Source: Xanthomonas euvesicatoria pv. euvesicatoria (GTDB lineage Bacteria; Pseudomonadota; Gammaproteobacteria; Xanthomonadales; Xanthomonadaceae). Taken from it: a stretch of 36,950 nt of DNA. The notes beneath the pieces were generated by a model. It saw only the letters and a list, made by a program, of their open reading frames with translations, searched no databases and had not been told where the DNA came from. Below are positions 27,070-36,790 of this stretch, in pieces. The position numbers were made by a program, and so were the translations under genes. Every line of letters begins with the position of its first letter. The first letter of the stretch is position 1. Location of the stretch: NCBI RefSeq assembly GCF_020880415.1, contig NZ_JAJIUJ010000032.1:1-36950 (forward strand), read 5' to 3'.

Positions 27070-27223
27070 GATTGGTGCATCCGTCGGCCCTGGACCGACG
27101 GCAGGCGGCCTATGCGCCGGAGCGCAGCCAGGCGGTGATGCGCAGCGGCCAAGGCAGTGCAGACTGCATGCGCTCATGCGCATCGGCGTACCGCCTGGCC
27201 GCGTGGTGCTTGGAGCGCTGCCG

Positions 27224-29701
27224 TTACTTGGCAGGCGCGGCCTGCGCATCGTCCGGCAGGGCCCAGGCAATGACGCTGTCGCCCGACTTGGTTTCCATGC
27301 GGTCGTGTCCACCGACGGCGGCCACGATGTATTGCTTGCCGTTGATGGTGTAGCTCATCGGCGCTGCCTGCGGGCCGGCGGGGACGCGGGTCTCCCAGAC
27401 CTGCTTGCCGGTGCGGGTGTCGAAGCCGCGCATGAAGTCGTCCAGGGTCGCGCCGATGAAGGTCACCCCGCCAGCGGTGGCCAGCGAGCCGCTGTTGTTG
27501 GGGGTGCCGATCTCGAACTTGGTCTTGGACGGGATGCCCATCGGCCCCTGGTCGTAACCGGTGCCCAGCGGACGGCGCCAGATCACCTGCTGCGTGCGCA
27601 GGTCCACGCCGGCGATGTAGCCCCACGGCGGGGCCACGCACGGGGTGTTGAGCGGCGACATCCACGGCTCCTTGCGGGCGCCGTAGGCCAGGCCCTTCTG
27701 CGCCATGTAGCCGGGCGTCTTGCTCTTGCCGTCGAACACCGACACCACGCCCAGCTCATTCATTTTTTCGCGGGTATACACCTGCAGGGTGTACGGCAGG
27801 CGATTGCTGTTCATCACCATGATGCCGCGCTGCAGGTCCACCGAAACACCGCCCCAGTTGATGCCGCCATGGTTGCCGGTGAAGGCCAGCGACCCCTGCA
27901 GGGTGGGCGGGGTGAACATGCCTTCATAGCGCAGTTGCTTGAACTGGATACGGCAGACCAACTGGTCGAACGGGGTCATGCCCCAGGCATCGGATTCGAT
28001 GATTTTTTCGAACTCGCGGCTCGGCGCGCCCACGGTGTTGGGCATGCCCGGCGAGATCGGTTGCGTGGCAGCGGTCCAGTCGCCGTGGTCGGTTCCCTGC
28101 GGTACCGGGATCTGCTTGACCGGCATGATCGGCTCGCCGGTGGCGCGGTCCAGCACGAACACCTGGCCGGACTTGGTGGCCTGGATCACCGCAGCACGCG
28201 TACCGCCGCCAGCGACCGGCCAATCGACCAGGTTCGGCTGCGGGCCGATGTCGTAATCCCACAGGTCGTGGTTGACGGTACGGAAATGCCAGCGTTCCTT
28301 GCCAGTAGCGGCATCCACCGCAACCAGCGAGGCGGTGTATTCCTCGTCCTGCGGAGTGCGGCCCTTGCCGAAGAAATCGCCGGACGCATTGCCGGTGGGC
28401 AGATAGACCAGGCCCAGCTCGTCGTCGGCGGCCATCAGCGACCACACGTTCGGGGTTGAGCGCGTGTAGGTCTGGCCGGCCGGCGGCTCGGCGGTGATCG
28501 CCGGGTTACCCAGGTCCCAGGCCCAGCGCAGCTGGCCGGTGAGCGCATCGAAGCCGCGCACCACGCCGGACGGCGCATCGCCTTCCTGGCCATCGCGGAC
28601 CTGGCCGGTCGGCTGGATCACCACGCCGCGCATCACCACCGGCGGCGAGGTCGGGCCGACGAAACCCGGCTTGGTGTTGCCGGTGCCCGCATTCAGATCG
28701 ACATAGCCGTTGCTGCCGAAGCTGGTGCACAGCTTGCCGGTCTGCGCGTCCAGCGCGCCAAGGCGGCCATCGACCATCGGCCAGAAGATCCGGGTCGGGC
28801 ACTCGGCGGTGCCTTCGGGCGCCTGGTAATACGACACGCCACGGCAGGTGGTGGCAGCCACGCCCGCCATCGCCTTCGGGTTGGTCTGCGGATCGAAGCG
28901 CCAGCGCTCCTTGCCGTTGGCTGCTTCCACCGCGATCACCTTCTGGGTGGGGGTGCAGATGTAGAGCAGGTCGCCGACCTTGAGCGGGGTGTTCTGGAAG
29001 GCGTAGCCCAGCTTGGAGTCCTTGGGCTTCAGGTCGCCGGTGTGGAACTCCCACGCAACCTTGAGATTCTTCACGTTGTCCGGAGTGATCTGCGCGCCGG
29101 GGGTGTAGTGGTTGGACAGATTGGAGCCCGCATAGGAGGTCCAGTTGCTGGCGTCGTGATTGGCCGCGACGTTGCCGTCGGGGCTGGGCACGGTGCCGCG
29201 GCTGAAGGCCGTGGCGCTGTCGGCCGGCAATTTGGAGGCATCGGCCAGCTCGACATTGCGCGGCATCAGCAGCGGCCACAGGATCAGCGCCGCACCCAGG
29301 ATTGGCAGCACGCCAGTCACCAGCGCATAGCCCAGGCCGGACACCGGCTGCATGCGACGACGCGCCACACCCCAGAACGGCAGCAAAACCAGCCCCAGGA
29401 CCGACATCATGGCCAGACGCGGCACCAAGCCCCAGCCATCCAGGCCCACTTCCCACAGCGCCCAGGCGATGGTGCCGGCCAGCGTGGCGCCAAACAGCCA
29501 CAGCCCGGCGCGCTTGCCCAGCGCGAGCAGGACGCCCGCCAGGAACAGGGCAATACCCGCGATCAGGTAATACCAGGAGCCGCCGACGGCCACCAGGCGG
29601 CCGCCTTGATAGGCAAGCACCGCGCCGAGCACGGCGATCACCACGGCATAGGCCACCAGCAACCAGGTGCCTAGCCCACGTTTTGAGGATTGATCAGTCA
29701 T
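27224..29701 (-). CDS. gcd: Membrane-bound PQQ-dependent glucose dehydrogenase
   Basis: 825 residues, a little longer than E. coli Gcd. It oxidises glucose to gluconolactone in the periplasm using PQQ and passes electrons to ubiquinone. Five N-terminal membrane helices (about residues 10-150) are followed by an eight-bladed quinoprotein propeller opening at NWTSYAGSNLSNHYTP. Family stretches include VAWEFHTGDLK, DYDIGPQPNLVDWP and the C-terminal GHDRMETKSGDSVIAWALP. ATG 29701 has only a weak ribosome site. No PQQ synthesis genes lie in the window. Monocistronic, with a terminator downstream. Confidence 0.94.
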   Translation of the reverse strand: MTDQSSKRGLGTWLLVAYAVVIAVLGAVLAYQGGRLVAVGGSWYYLIAGIALFLAGVLLALGKRAGLWLFGATLAGTIAWALWEVGLDGWGLVPRLAMMSVLGLVLLPFWGVARRRMQPVSGLGYALVTGVLPILGAALILWPLLMPRNVELADASKLPADSATAFSRGTVPSPDGNVAANHDASNWTSYAGSNLSNHYTPGAQITPDNVKNLKVAWEFHTGDLKPKDSKLGYAFQNTPLKVGDLLYICTPTQKVIAVEAANGKERWRFDPQTNPKAMAGVAATTCRGVSYYQAPEGTAECPTRIFWPMVDGRLGALDAQTGKLCTSFGSNGYVDLNAGTGNTKPGFVGPTSPPVVMRGVVIQPTGQVRDGQEGDAPSGVVRGFDALTGQLRWAWDLGNPAITAEPPAGQTYTRSTPNVWSLMAADDELGLVYLPTGNASGDFFGKGRTPQDEEYTASLVAVDAATGKERWHFRTVNHDLWDYDIGPQPNLVDWPVAGGGTRAAVIQATKSGQVFVLDRATGEPIMPVKQIPVPQGTDHGDWTAATQPISPGMPNTVGAPSREFEKIIESDAWGMTPFDQLVCRIQFKQLRYEGMFTPPTLQGSLAFTGNHGGINWGGVSVDLQRGIMVMNSNRLPYTLQVYTREKMNELGVVSVFDGKSKTPGYMAQKGLAYGARKEPWMSPLNTPCVAPPWGYIAGVDLRTQQVIWRRPLGTGYDQGPMGIPSKTKFEIGTPNNSGSLATAGGVTFIGATLDDFMRGFDTRTGKQVWETRVPAGPQAAPMSYTINGKQYIVAAVGGHDRMETKSGDSVIAWALPDDAQAAPAK

Positions 29702-30291
29702 TTTGAGATGTCAGGAAGGACTCGGGCACCAGCGAGCGGTGGCGAGTCGTGGAGGGAGAGCGATCGCAGGCGCCATCACGCGGCCCGGATCCAGAGACGA
29801 ACGTTGAACGCTATGAACGCGCAGCCCCTCCCAGGGTCCTCAGCGCTAATCATGTGAATATTTTAGACCTCCACACGCCCTTTGTCCGTGACGGAATAGG
29901 AACCAGCGTTCCAACCTGCACGTTTGGCATAGCGGAAACATGCGGATGTCGAACGCTTTGCCAAGTGCGGTCCGTTGCTTGCAGAGCCGGGGTCGACATG
30001 CGCTGCTGCTCAGCGCGACCACGATGGAAGGGCAGGGCGTAGCGGCGCACGTGGCGTTGCCTGTGACTGCCGTGTCGAGTGCAGCGACAGGCTATCGAGG
30101 TCCGAGGTATTCATCCCCTTGCGAGCCGGGGCAGCGCGGTCGGGCATCGCCGCGGCTCGATGTGGCTGCATCACGCAGGAAATCCTCTGGAAACTACGGA
30201 CTTCAGGCAGATTGCGCCGCACCTTCATCGGCCTTTCGGCCACTTTCTTCCTCATGAAGCAGGACAATGTCGCGGCGGAAGAAGGTTTGTC
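29702..30291. other. 590-bp gap between otsA and gcd
   Basis: It should contain the gcd promoter and the 3' end of the ots transcript. No gene is supported: the open frames here are short, lack ribosome sites and resemble no family. A GGCC-TTTC-GGCC mini-hairpin near 30230 is too short to call a terminator. An AT-rich patch with AATATTTTAG (about 29856-29865) is the only promoter-like text seen. Confidence 0.4.
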
Positions 30292-31659
30292 CTACACCTC
30301 AGAGAGCGCTTGCAGATAGCGCTGGCGCCAGTGGTTGATGTTGTTCTTGCGCAGGTGGTCCATCATTGCATGCCAGCGTTCGATGCGGCTTGCCAACGGC
30401 ATGCTTGCCGCTGTGGCGATCGCGTCGGCCACACCGTCCAGATCGTGCGGGTTGACCAGCAGCGCTTCCTTCATTTCATCGGCTGCACCTGCAAACAGCG
30501 ACAACACCAGTACGCCCGGGTCTGCCGGGTCCTGCGCGGCCACGAATTCCTTGGCAACCAGGTTCATGCCATCGCGCAGTGGCGTGACCAGACACACCGA
30601 GGCCGCGCGATAGAAGCCTGTCAGCGTGGCATGGCTGAAGTTCTGGTTGACGTAGCGCAGCGGCGTCCAGTCCGGCTCTGCATGTCCGCCATTGATGTGG
30701 CCGGCGATCTGTTCGAGCTGGCTGCGCAATTGACGGTATTCGGTGACATCGCCGCGCGAGACCGGTGCAATTTGCAGATAGGTCAGGCTGCCGGATTGAT
30801 CCGGATAGCGCTCCAGGTAACGCTCGAAGCCCTGAAAGCGCTCCGGCAACCCCTTGGAATAATCCAAGCGGTCCACGCCGATGGCCAACTGTCGGCCACG
30901 CAGGCTTTCGCGCAGATCACGCACCGCCTGCTTGCCGGCAGAGGCCTTGGCCTGGTGGGCAATCAGGTCGGTATCGATCCCGATCGGGAACGAAGAGGCG
31001 GTGAAGCGGCGTCCACCCGGGCCTTCCACCAGATCGCCTTCCAGAATGCGGCCACCGCCGAACAGGCGCACATAGGCCTTGAAACGTTCGGCATCGCGCT
31101 GGGTCTGGAAGCCGACCAGGTCGTATGCGTAGAAGGTACTGAACAGGCGCGCGTGATCGGGCATGGCCTGCACCAGATCGGCCGACGGCATCGGCACGTG
31201 CAGGAAGAAACCCATCTTGCAGCCCACGCCCAGCTCGCGCAGCATCGCGCCGAGCGGAATCATGTGGTAATCGTGGATCCACAGCGTGTCGCTGTCTTTC
31301 AGCAGCGGCGCGAGTTTTTCGGCAAACAGCCGGTTGACGCGCATATAGCCTTCGCGGGTGGCGCGATCGTAATCGACCAGGTCCAGGCGGAAGTGCAGCA
31401 AGGGCCACAGCGTGCGATTGGCGAAGCCGTTGTAGTACGAATCGATGTCGCGCTTGTTGAGGTCCATGGTGACGAAGGTGATGTCGCCTTCGGTCTGCTC
31501 GTGCATGCCGCCGCTGTCGCCGCGCACGGTCTTGCCGCTCCAGCCGAACCACATGCCGCCGCGTTCCTTGAGCGCCGCCAACAGGCCAACCGCCAGGCCA
31601 CCGGCACGGGTTTCGCCGGGCACCGCAACGCGGTTGGATACCACCACCAAACGACTCAT
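30292..31659 (-). CDS. otsA: Trehalose-6-phosphate synthase
   Basis: 455 residues, GT20 family. It transfers glucose from UDP-glucose to glucose-6-phosphate. Motifs: N-terminal substrate loop RAGGLAVGL (18-26), [15 protein letters not shown], the nucleotide-sugar site [13 protein letters not shown], and the acceptor/donor loop [12 protein letters not shown]. Last gene of otsB-GH15-otsA; its ATG overlaps the GH15 stop (ATGA, 31656-31659), indicating translational coupling. The product is handed to OtsB to make trehalose, an osmolyte and stress protectant. Confidence 0.95.
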   Translation of the reverse strand: MSRLVVVSNRVAVPGETRAGGLAVGLLAALKERGGMWFGWSGKTVRGDSGGMHEQTEGDITFVTMDLNKRDIDSYYNGFANRTLWPLLHFRLDLVDYDRATREGYMRVNRLFAEKLAPLLKDSDTLWIHDYHMIPLGAMLRELGVGCKMGFFLHVPMPSADLVQAMPDHARLFSTFYAYDLVGFQTQRDAERFKAYVRLFGGGRILEGDLVEGPGGRRFTASSFPIGIDTDLIAHQAKASAGKQAVRDLRESLRGRQLAIGVDRLDYSKGLPERFQGFERYLERYPDQSGSLTYLQIAPVSRGDVTEYRQLRSQLEQIAGHINGGHAEPDWTPLRYVNQNFSHATLTGFYRAASVCLVTPLRDGMNLVAKEFVAAQDPADPGVLVLSLFAGAADEMKEALLVNPHDLDGVADAIATAASMPLASRIERWHAMMDHLRKNNINHWRQRYLQALSEV

Positions 31660-33434
31660 GACGCCTCCTGCCAGCTCCGCGACAAGCGCATCGCTGCGAT
31701 GATCAAGCCAACATGCGAATAGGTCTGAGGGAAATTGCCCCAGGCTTCGCCGTCCTCGAACGATAGATCTTCCGACAGCAAGCCCAGGTGATTGCGGCGC
31801 GAAAGGATGCGCTCGAACAATTCACGCGCCTCGTCCTTGCGCCCGATCGCAGCCAGTGCATCGATGTACCAGAAGGTGCAGATGGTGAAGCTGGTTTCCG
31901 GCTCACCGAAGTCATCCGGTGCGATGTAGCGGTATAGCGCATCGCCGTGCTTGAGCACGCGACCGACCGCCTCGACCGTGCGCACGAAGCGGCTGTCGTC
32001 ATTGGCGACGATGCCGATATCGGCCAGCAACAGCAGCGATGCATCGAGCCGGTGGCCGCCGAGCGTGTCGGTGAAATGGCCGCGCTCCTCGCTCCAGGCC
32101 TCGCTCAACACGCGTTCGCGGATGCTGTCGGCACGTTCGCGCCAGTAGCTGCTGCGCTCGGGCAGCACCAGCCGGTCGGCGATCTTGGACAGGCGATCGC
32201 AGGCGGCCCAGCACATTGCCGCGGTGTAGGTATGCACTTCGGCGCGGCCGCGAAATTCCCACAGGCCGGCATCGGGCACGTTATGCAATGCATAGGCGCG
32301 CTCGCCCAGCGGTTCAAGCCGGCGGAAGGTGTCGGCATCGCCTTGATCCTTCAGACGCAGGTCGAAGAACAGCTGTGTGGACGCCAGCACCACGCTGCCG
32401 TAGACATCGTGCTGTTGCTGGATCCACGCCAGGTTGCCGCGCCGCACCGGCCCCATGCCGCGGTAGCCGGCCATGGTGTCGACTTCGTGTTCTTCCAGCT
32501 GCGATTCGAAGCCGATGCCGTACAGCGGCTGCATGGTGCCGTCGGTGGTGGCGATATTGAAGATGTAGCCGATGAACTGCTCCATCGTGCGGGTCGCGCC
32601 GAGCCGGTTGAGCGCACGCACCACGAAGGCGGCGTCGCGCAGCCAGCAATAGCGGTAGTCCCAGTTGCGCGGCGTGTTGGGCGCTTCCGGAATCGAGGTG
32701 GTCATCGCCGCGATGATCGCGCCGCTGTCTTCGTACTGGCACAACTTCAGCGTGATTGCGCTGCGAATCACCGCTTCCTGCCAGTCCAGCGGAATAGACA
32801 GGTAGCGCACCCATTCGCGCCAGTATTCTTCGGTGCGTTCCTGCGCTTCCTGCACGTAACCGGTGAGCGAGCGGGTCAGCGATTCGTCCACGCCCAGCAC
32901 CAGACTCACCGGATGGCTGAGCACGAACGGCAAGCCGTCGCGTACGAAGCGCACCGGCACATCGGTGGTCAGGCGCAGGGTGAATTCCGGCAACACCCAA
33001 CGGATGTGATTGCTGCCCCAGGTGGTGTCCGGCGTGCGGCCGCCCCAGTCGGCCAGCGGGCGGGCGCGCACGATGATGCGCGGGTTGCCGCTCAGTGGCC
33101 GGATCTGGCGGATGATGCTGACAGGCCGATAGAAGCGTCCGTTGTTGCGCCAGCGCGGCGCGAAGTCGATCACTTCCAGTTCGCCACCGTGGCTATCGCG
33201 CAACACCGTCCGCAGCACGGCGGTATTGGGCAGGTAGTGCTGCTCGCTGCTGGCAAAATCTTCCAGTTCCACGGCAAAGTCGCCGCCTTCGGTCTTGGGC
33301 GAAAGCAGCGTGCAAAAGGCCGGGTCGCCGTCGAATGCCGGCAGGCAACTCCACACCACACGTGCCTGCCGATCGACCAATGCACCGAAACTGCAGTTGC
33401 CGATGACGCCCAGATCCAGGTTTGGCTCGGTCAT
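31656..33434 (-). CDS. GH15 family glucoamylase/trehalase-like protein
   Basis: 592 residues from ATG 33434; TTG 33443, with AGGA close upstream, is the alternative start. An N-terminal beta-sandwich (LDLGVIGNCSFGALVDRQAR onward) is followed by an (alpha/alpha)6 barrel with the GH15 signature PRNWDYRYCWLRDAAF (255-270). No signal peptide, so cytoplasmic. GH15 includes glucoamylases, glucodextranases and trehalases; the last is notable because the gene lies between otsB and otsA, overlapping otsA by 4 bases. It might hydrolyse trehalose or short alpha-glucans. Sequence alone does not settle the substrate. Confidence 0.9.
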   Translation of the reverse strand: MTEPNLDLGVIGNCSFGALVDRQARVVWSCLPAFDGDPAFCTLLSPKTEGGDFAVELEDFASSEQHYLPNTAVLRTVLRDSHGGELEVIDFAPRWRNNGRFYRPVSIIRQIRPLSGNPRIIVRARPLADWGGRTPDTTWGSNHIRWVLPEFTLRLTTDVPVRFVRDGLPFVLSHPVSLVLGVDESLTRSLTGYVQEAQERTEEYWREWVRYLSIPLDWQEAVIRSAITLKLCQYEDSGAIIAAMTTSIPEAPNTPRNWDYRYCWLRDAAFVVRALNRLGATRTMEQFIGYIFNIATTDGTMQPLYGIGFESQLEEHEVDTMAGYRGMGPVRRGNLAWIQQQHDVYGSVVLASTQLFFDLRLKDQGDADTFRRLEPLGERAYALHNVPDAGLWEFRGRAEVHTYTAAMCWAACDRLSKIADRLVLPERSSYWRERADSIRERVLSEAWSEERGHFTDTLGGHRLDASLLLLADIGIVANDDSRFVRTVEAVGRVLKHGDALYRYIAPDDFGEPETSFTICTFWYIDALAAIGRKDEARELFERILSRRNHLGLLSEDLSFEDGEAWGNFPQTYSHVGLIIAAMRLSRSWQEAS

Positions 33435-33482
33435 GGAGTGCAAACGATCCTGTTGAAGTGAATGAGAGAAGGTGCGCTGTGC

Positions 33483-34241
33483 TCAGCGGCTGCGTGCGTT
33501 GCGTTGCAACCACGCATGTACGTGGGCGGTGCCACCGACGCGAAAGCGCGCGCTGGTCTGTGCGCGATCGCCGACCAGCACGCTCCAGCCGCCGAGCCGG
33601 TTGGCGGCGTCGAAGCCGAATTCGTCAGTGAGGTCGTCGCCGACGAACACCGGGGTGCGGCCGGCGAAGGTGCCGTGCTGCATCAGCTGCTCGACCGCCA
33701 GGCCCTTGTTGCTGCCTTCGGGCACGAATTCCACCACGTGGTCGCCTGGCTGGAGGCGATAACCGGAAAGCTGTGCGATTTCCTGCTGCGCGAAGGCGAG
33801 CACCTCGGGGCCGGCCTGCGGTCGGGCGCGCCAGTGCAGCGCCACGCTGGCACCCTTGTCTTCGACCAGCACGCCTGGATGCTGGTGCGTCAGCGCGGCC
33901 GCGCGTTGATGCAGGCCGTGCAGCCACTCGGACGTGTCCTGCGGCATGGCCGCGCGTGCAGCGACATCGCTGCGCAGTTCATGCCCGTGCAGGCCGGCGG
34001 CCGGCAGCAACAAGGGGGCGAACAAGGCGTCCAGCTGAGCGAGTGGCCGGCCGCTGACCAATGCGACGGCGCCGTTGAGACGCTCGCTCAGCAGGCCGAT
34101 GGCCTCGCGCACTTCGGGCAATAGCTGCACCGCCTCGGGGCGGTCGGCAAAGTCGATGAGGGTGCCGTCCACGTCCAGAAACAATGCACAGGCATCGTCC
34201 AGCAATGGCGGCGACGGTAGGGGGGAATGCGCGTCTGCCAT
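33483..34241 (-). CDS. otsB: Trehalose-6-phosphate phosphatase
   Basis: 252 residues, HAD superfamily. It removes phosphate from trehalose-6-phosphate. The nucleophile motif LFLDVDGTLIDF has D23 and D25; motif II is LVSGRPLAQL, and the Mg-binding motif is VFVGDDLTDEFGF. First gene of the trehalose operon, 48 bases ahead of GH15. The ATG lies about 50 bases after an inverted-repeat element (34292-34356). Confidence 0.95.
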   Translation of the reverse strand: MADAHSPLPSPPLLDDACALFLDVDGTLIDFADRPEAVQLLPEVREAIGLLSERLNGAVALVSGRPLAQLDALFAPLLLPAAGLHGHELRSDVAARAAMPQDTSEWLHGLHQRAAALTHQHPGVLVEDKGASVALHWRARPQAGPEVLAFAQQEIAQLSGYRLQPGDHVVEFVPEGSNKGLAVEQLMQHGTFAGRTPVFVGDDLTDEFGFDAANRLGGWSVLVGDRAQTSARFRVGGTAHVHAWLQRNARSR

Positions 34242-34291
34242 TGCGCTAGTGTGCGCAATGGGGTGTGAGATTCAGGTTATGGAACGGCGGA

Positions 34292-34356
34292 GATTCGTGA
34301 GTCGGGATTGGGGATTCGCACGAAGTACGATGTTTGCCAATCCCGAATCCCGAATC
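34292..34356. repeat. Second copy of the inverted-repeat family
   Basis: GATTCGTGAGTCGGGATTGG (34292-34311) and CCAATCCCGAATCCCGAATC (34337-34356) are inverted repeats matching at 18 of 20 positions, around 25 bases. They share the core TCGGGATTGG with the 188-bp element at 11079-11266. The right arm covers the receptor stop codon (34357-34355), so the repeat supplies the end of that gene and perhaps a 3' hairpin. Confidence 0.6.
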
Positions 34357-36790
34357 AGAAGCTGTACCGCACCCGCCCATACCAATACGCGCCGTTGCTG
34401 CCGATCGGCGAGAGCACGTCGTAGGGCAGGTTGCCGAAGTAGGCGATGTCGTCGATGGAACGGTCCGAGTAGTTGTCCAGGATGTTCTGCCCGCCGATGG
34501 CCAGCGTCCATTGCGTGCCCAGGTGATATTCGGCTTCCAGGTCCAGTTGCCACTCGGCGCCGTAGGTCTGGCGCGGCACGAAGCCGCCACCGAAATCGAA
34601 CACGCGCGTGGCGCTGCCGTAGCGGTTGACGCGGGTCTGCAGGTTCCAGTGCTCGTTGCTCCAGTTCGCGGCAAGCGAGGCGCGGGTGCGCGGTGCGGCG
34701 TCGGTGAGCGTGTTGCTTTCTTCCACGCCGAACAGCACGTACTCCGGGTTCAATGCGAGCAACTGGGCCGGGGTGGCGATGATGTTTTCCAACTCGGTCT
34801 TGGCGTAGCTGTAGGTGCCGGTCAGCAGCAGGTCGCCGCCGAAGGCGTACTGACGCCAGTTGGCGACCAGCTCGGCGCCGCGGGTGCGGGTATCGGCGGC
34901 GTTGAGGAAATAGCTGGCGCTCTGCACCCCGGTGACGCCGTAGTTCTGCTGCACGAAGCTGGTCAGCGCATCGCCGGTGATGTCTTCGGACAGCGCAATG
35001 CGGTCGTCGATATCGATCTGGAAAAAGTCCAGCGACACGTCGAAGTGATCGCCCAGCTTGCTGGTGAAGCCCAGGCTGTAATTGACCGACTTTTCCGGCT
35101 TCAGATCGGTGGCGCCCAGTCCGCGCGCGATGGGGTTGTTGACCGACAGCAGGCGACCCTGGGTCAAGCGGCCGGCGGCGTCGTAACCGGTGGAGGTGGC
35201 TTCATAGCCGATCTGGCTGAGCGAAGGCGCACGCACGTTGTTGGAAATGGCGCCACGCAGCGCAAAGGCCGGTGCGAACGCGTAGCGTGCGGCCAACTTG
35301 CCGGTCCATTGGCTGCCGAAATCCTGGTAATGCTCGTAGCGGCCGGCCAGGTCGGTGGAGAACTTGTCGCCGAACTGGCTGGAGACGTTGGCGTAGGCGC
35401 TGGCCACGTTGCGCGACAGGTCGGCCTCGTCCTGCGGAGTGAGCCCGCCGCCGGCCTGCGAGCCGGTGGGACGATCGGTGAACGGGCCGGCCGCGTAGCT
35501 GGCGGGGTCGCCGGCGTGGGTGCGGTATTGCTCGCGGCGGAACTCGGCGCCGGTGCCGAAGGTATGGGTGGCGCCGGCGGCGTCGAACACGCGGGTCAGG
35601 TCGAGGTTGCCCACGGTCTGCACGAAGGCGAAATCGCCGGTCTTGAAGCGTGTGGGGCTGCCGGGCCCCAGCGATGCATTGAGCGAGTTGCGTAGCCGGT
35701 AGGTGAAGTCGTTGCGGCCGTAGTTGACGCTGGCGTCGTAATCCCAGTTGCCCCATTGCCCGCGCGCACCGGCCACGAGTTGCAGGTCGCGATTCTCGCC
35801 TTCGGAGATCGGGCGGTAGCCATTGGGGTAGATCTCGCGCCAGTTGGCGCTGCCGTCCGGGTAACGGAAGTAATTGGCGCCTTCGGTATCGCGCTGGTTG
35901 TAGGTGCCGAAGGCGTAGAACTCGCCGCTGGCGCTGAATGGCACCTTGGTGTTGAGCCAGGCATTCAGGCCCTTGGTGGCGCCATCGCCGAGCACGTAAT
36001 TGCGCTGGCCCCGCAGCGCCAGATTGGCCGGGGTCTGTTCTTCGAACGAGGGAATCTGGTCGAAGCCGGCGCGGTTGGTGGCCTCGCGGTTCTTCAGCTC
36101 CAGGCCGACCTTGAAGAAGCCGCCGTCGTCGCCCAGCAGCGTGCCCACTTTTGCGCTGGCATAGCTGGTCTGGCCGTCGGTGACGCGGCGGTCGATCGGT
36201 TTCACGTCGGTGTTGTAGGCGCCGAAGCTGGCTTCCAGTTCGCCGCGCTCGGGGTTGTCGTCAAGGATCACGTTGATGACGCCGGCAATCGCATCCGAGC
36301 CGTATTGCGCGCCGGCCCCGTCGCGCAGCACTTCGATGCGCTTGATCGCGTTGATCGGGATGGAATTGAAATCCACCGGCGTGGTGCCCTTGCCGATCTT
36401 GCTGTCGGTGTTGACCAGCGCCGAGGTATGGCGGCGCTTGCCGTTGACCAGCACCAGCACCTGGTCGGGCGAGAGCCCGCGCAGCTGCGCGGCGCGGATA
36501 TGGTCGGCGCCGCCGGAGTTGGACTGACGCGGGAGGTTGAAGGAAGGCAGCAGCGCCTGCAGGGCGCTGCCCAACTCGCCGTTGACCACGCCGGCCTTGC
36601 GGATGTCTTCGGCGGTGAGCACGTCCACCGGCACGGTGGATTCCAGCACGGTACGGTCGCTGGCACGGGTGCCGGTGACGATCACGGTGTCCAGGGTGGT
36701 GGCACCGGCATCGGCCTGCTGGGCTTGCGCGTTGGCGCTGAGCACGGCGGCGATGGCCAGGCCAATCACCGAAAGGGTGGGGCGGGTCAT
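34355..36790 (-). CDS. TonB-dependent outer-membrane receptor
   Basis: 811 residues from ATG 36790, preceded by AGGAGAGA. Signal peptide to about residue 24 (ANAQAQ). A TonB-box-like TLDTVIVTG follows (about 32-40), then the plug domain with QLRGLSPDQVLVLVNGKRRH and IEVLRDGAGAQYGSDAIAGV, then a 22-strand barrel ending in the aromatic VRYSF. It imports a ligand by proton-motive force via TonB-ExbBD. The substrate is unknown: no Fe-uptake or sugar genes adjoin except the trehalose operon, from which it is separated by a repeat. Xanthomonads carry many such receptors, often for plant carbohydrates. Its promoter should lie in 36791-36950, where ATAATA near 36891 is the only -10-like text. Confidence 0.93.
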   Translation of the reverse strand: MTRPTLSVIGLAIAAVLSANAQAQQADAGATTLDTVIVTGTRASDRTVLESTVPVDVLTAEDIRKAGVVNGELGSALQALLPSFNLPRQSNSGGADHIRAAQLRGLSPDQVLVLVNGKRRHTSALVNTDSKIGKGTTPVDFNSIPINAIKRIEVLRDGAGAQYGSDAIAGVINVILDDNPERGELEASFGAYNTDVKPIDRRVTDGQTSYASAKVGTLLGDDGGFFKVGLELKNREATNRAGFDQIPSFEEQTPANLALRGQRNYVLGDGATKGLNAWLNTKVPFSASGEFYAFGTYNQRDTEGANYFRYPDGSANWREIYPNGYRPISEGENRDLQLVAGARGQWGNWDYDASVNYGRNDFTYRLRNSLNASLGPGSPTRFKTGDFAFVQTVGNLDLTRVFDAAGATHTFGTGAEFRREQYRTHAGDPASYAAGPFTDRPTGSQAGGGLTPQDEADLSRNVASAYANVSSQFGDKFSTDLAGRYEHYQDFGSQWTGKLAARYAFAPAFALRGAISNNVRAPSLSQIGYEATSTGYDAAGRLTQGRLLSVNNPIARGLGATDLKPEKSVNYSLGFTSKLGDHFDVSLDFFQIDIDDRIALSEDITGDALTSFVQQNYGVTGVQSASYFLNAADTRTRGAELVANWRQYAFGGDLLLTGTYSYAKTELENIIATPAQLLALNPEYVLFGVEESNTLTDAAPRTRASLAANWSNEHWNLQTRVNRYGSATRVFDFGGGFVPRQTYGAEWQLDLEAEYHLGTQWTLAIGGQNILDNYSDRSIDDIAYFGNLPYDVLSPIGSNGAYWYGRVRYSF

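Noticed and set aside
29749..30319. Small ORFs in the gcd-otsA gap
   Set aside because: Arg/Ser/Pro-rich, no ribosome site, no similarity to a family, and overlapping frames on both strands are equally open.
24574..33461. Several plus-strand frames of 500-650 codons opposite the chemoreceptor, gcd, otsA and GH15 genes
   Set aside because: Shadow frames typical of GC-rich DNA; His/Arg/Gly/Val-rich with no motifs, while the opposite strand carries clear families.
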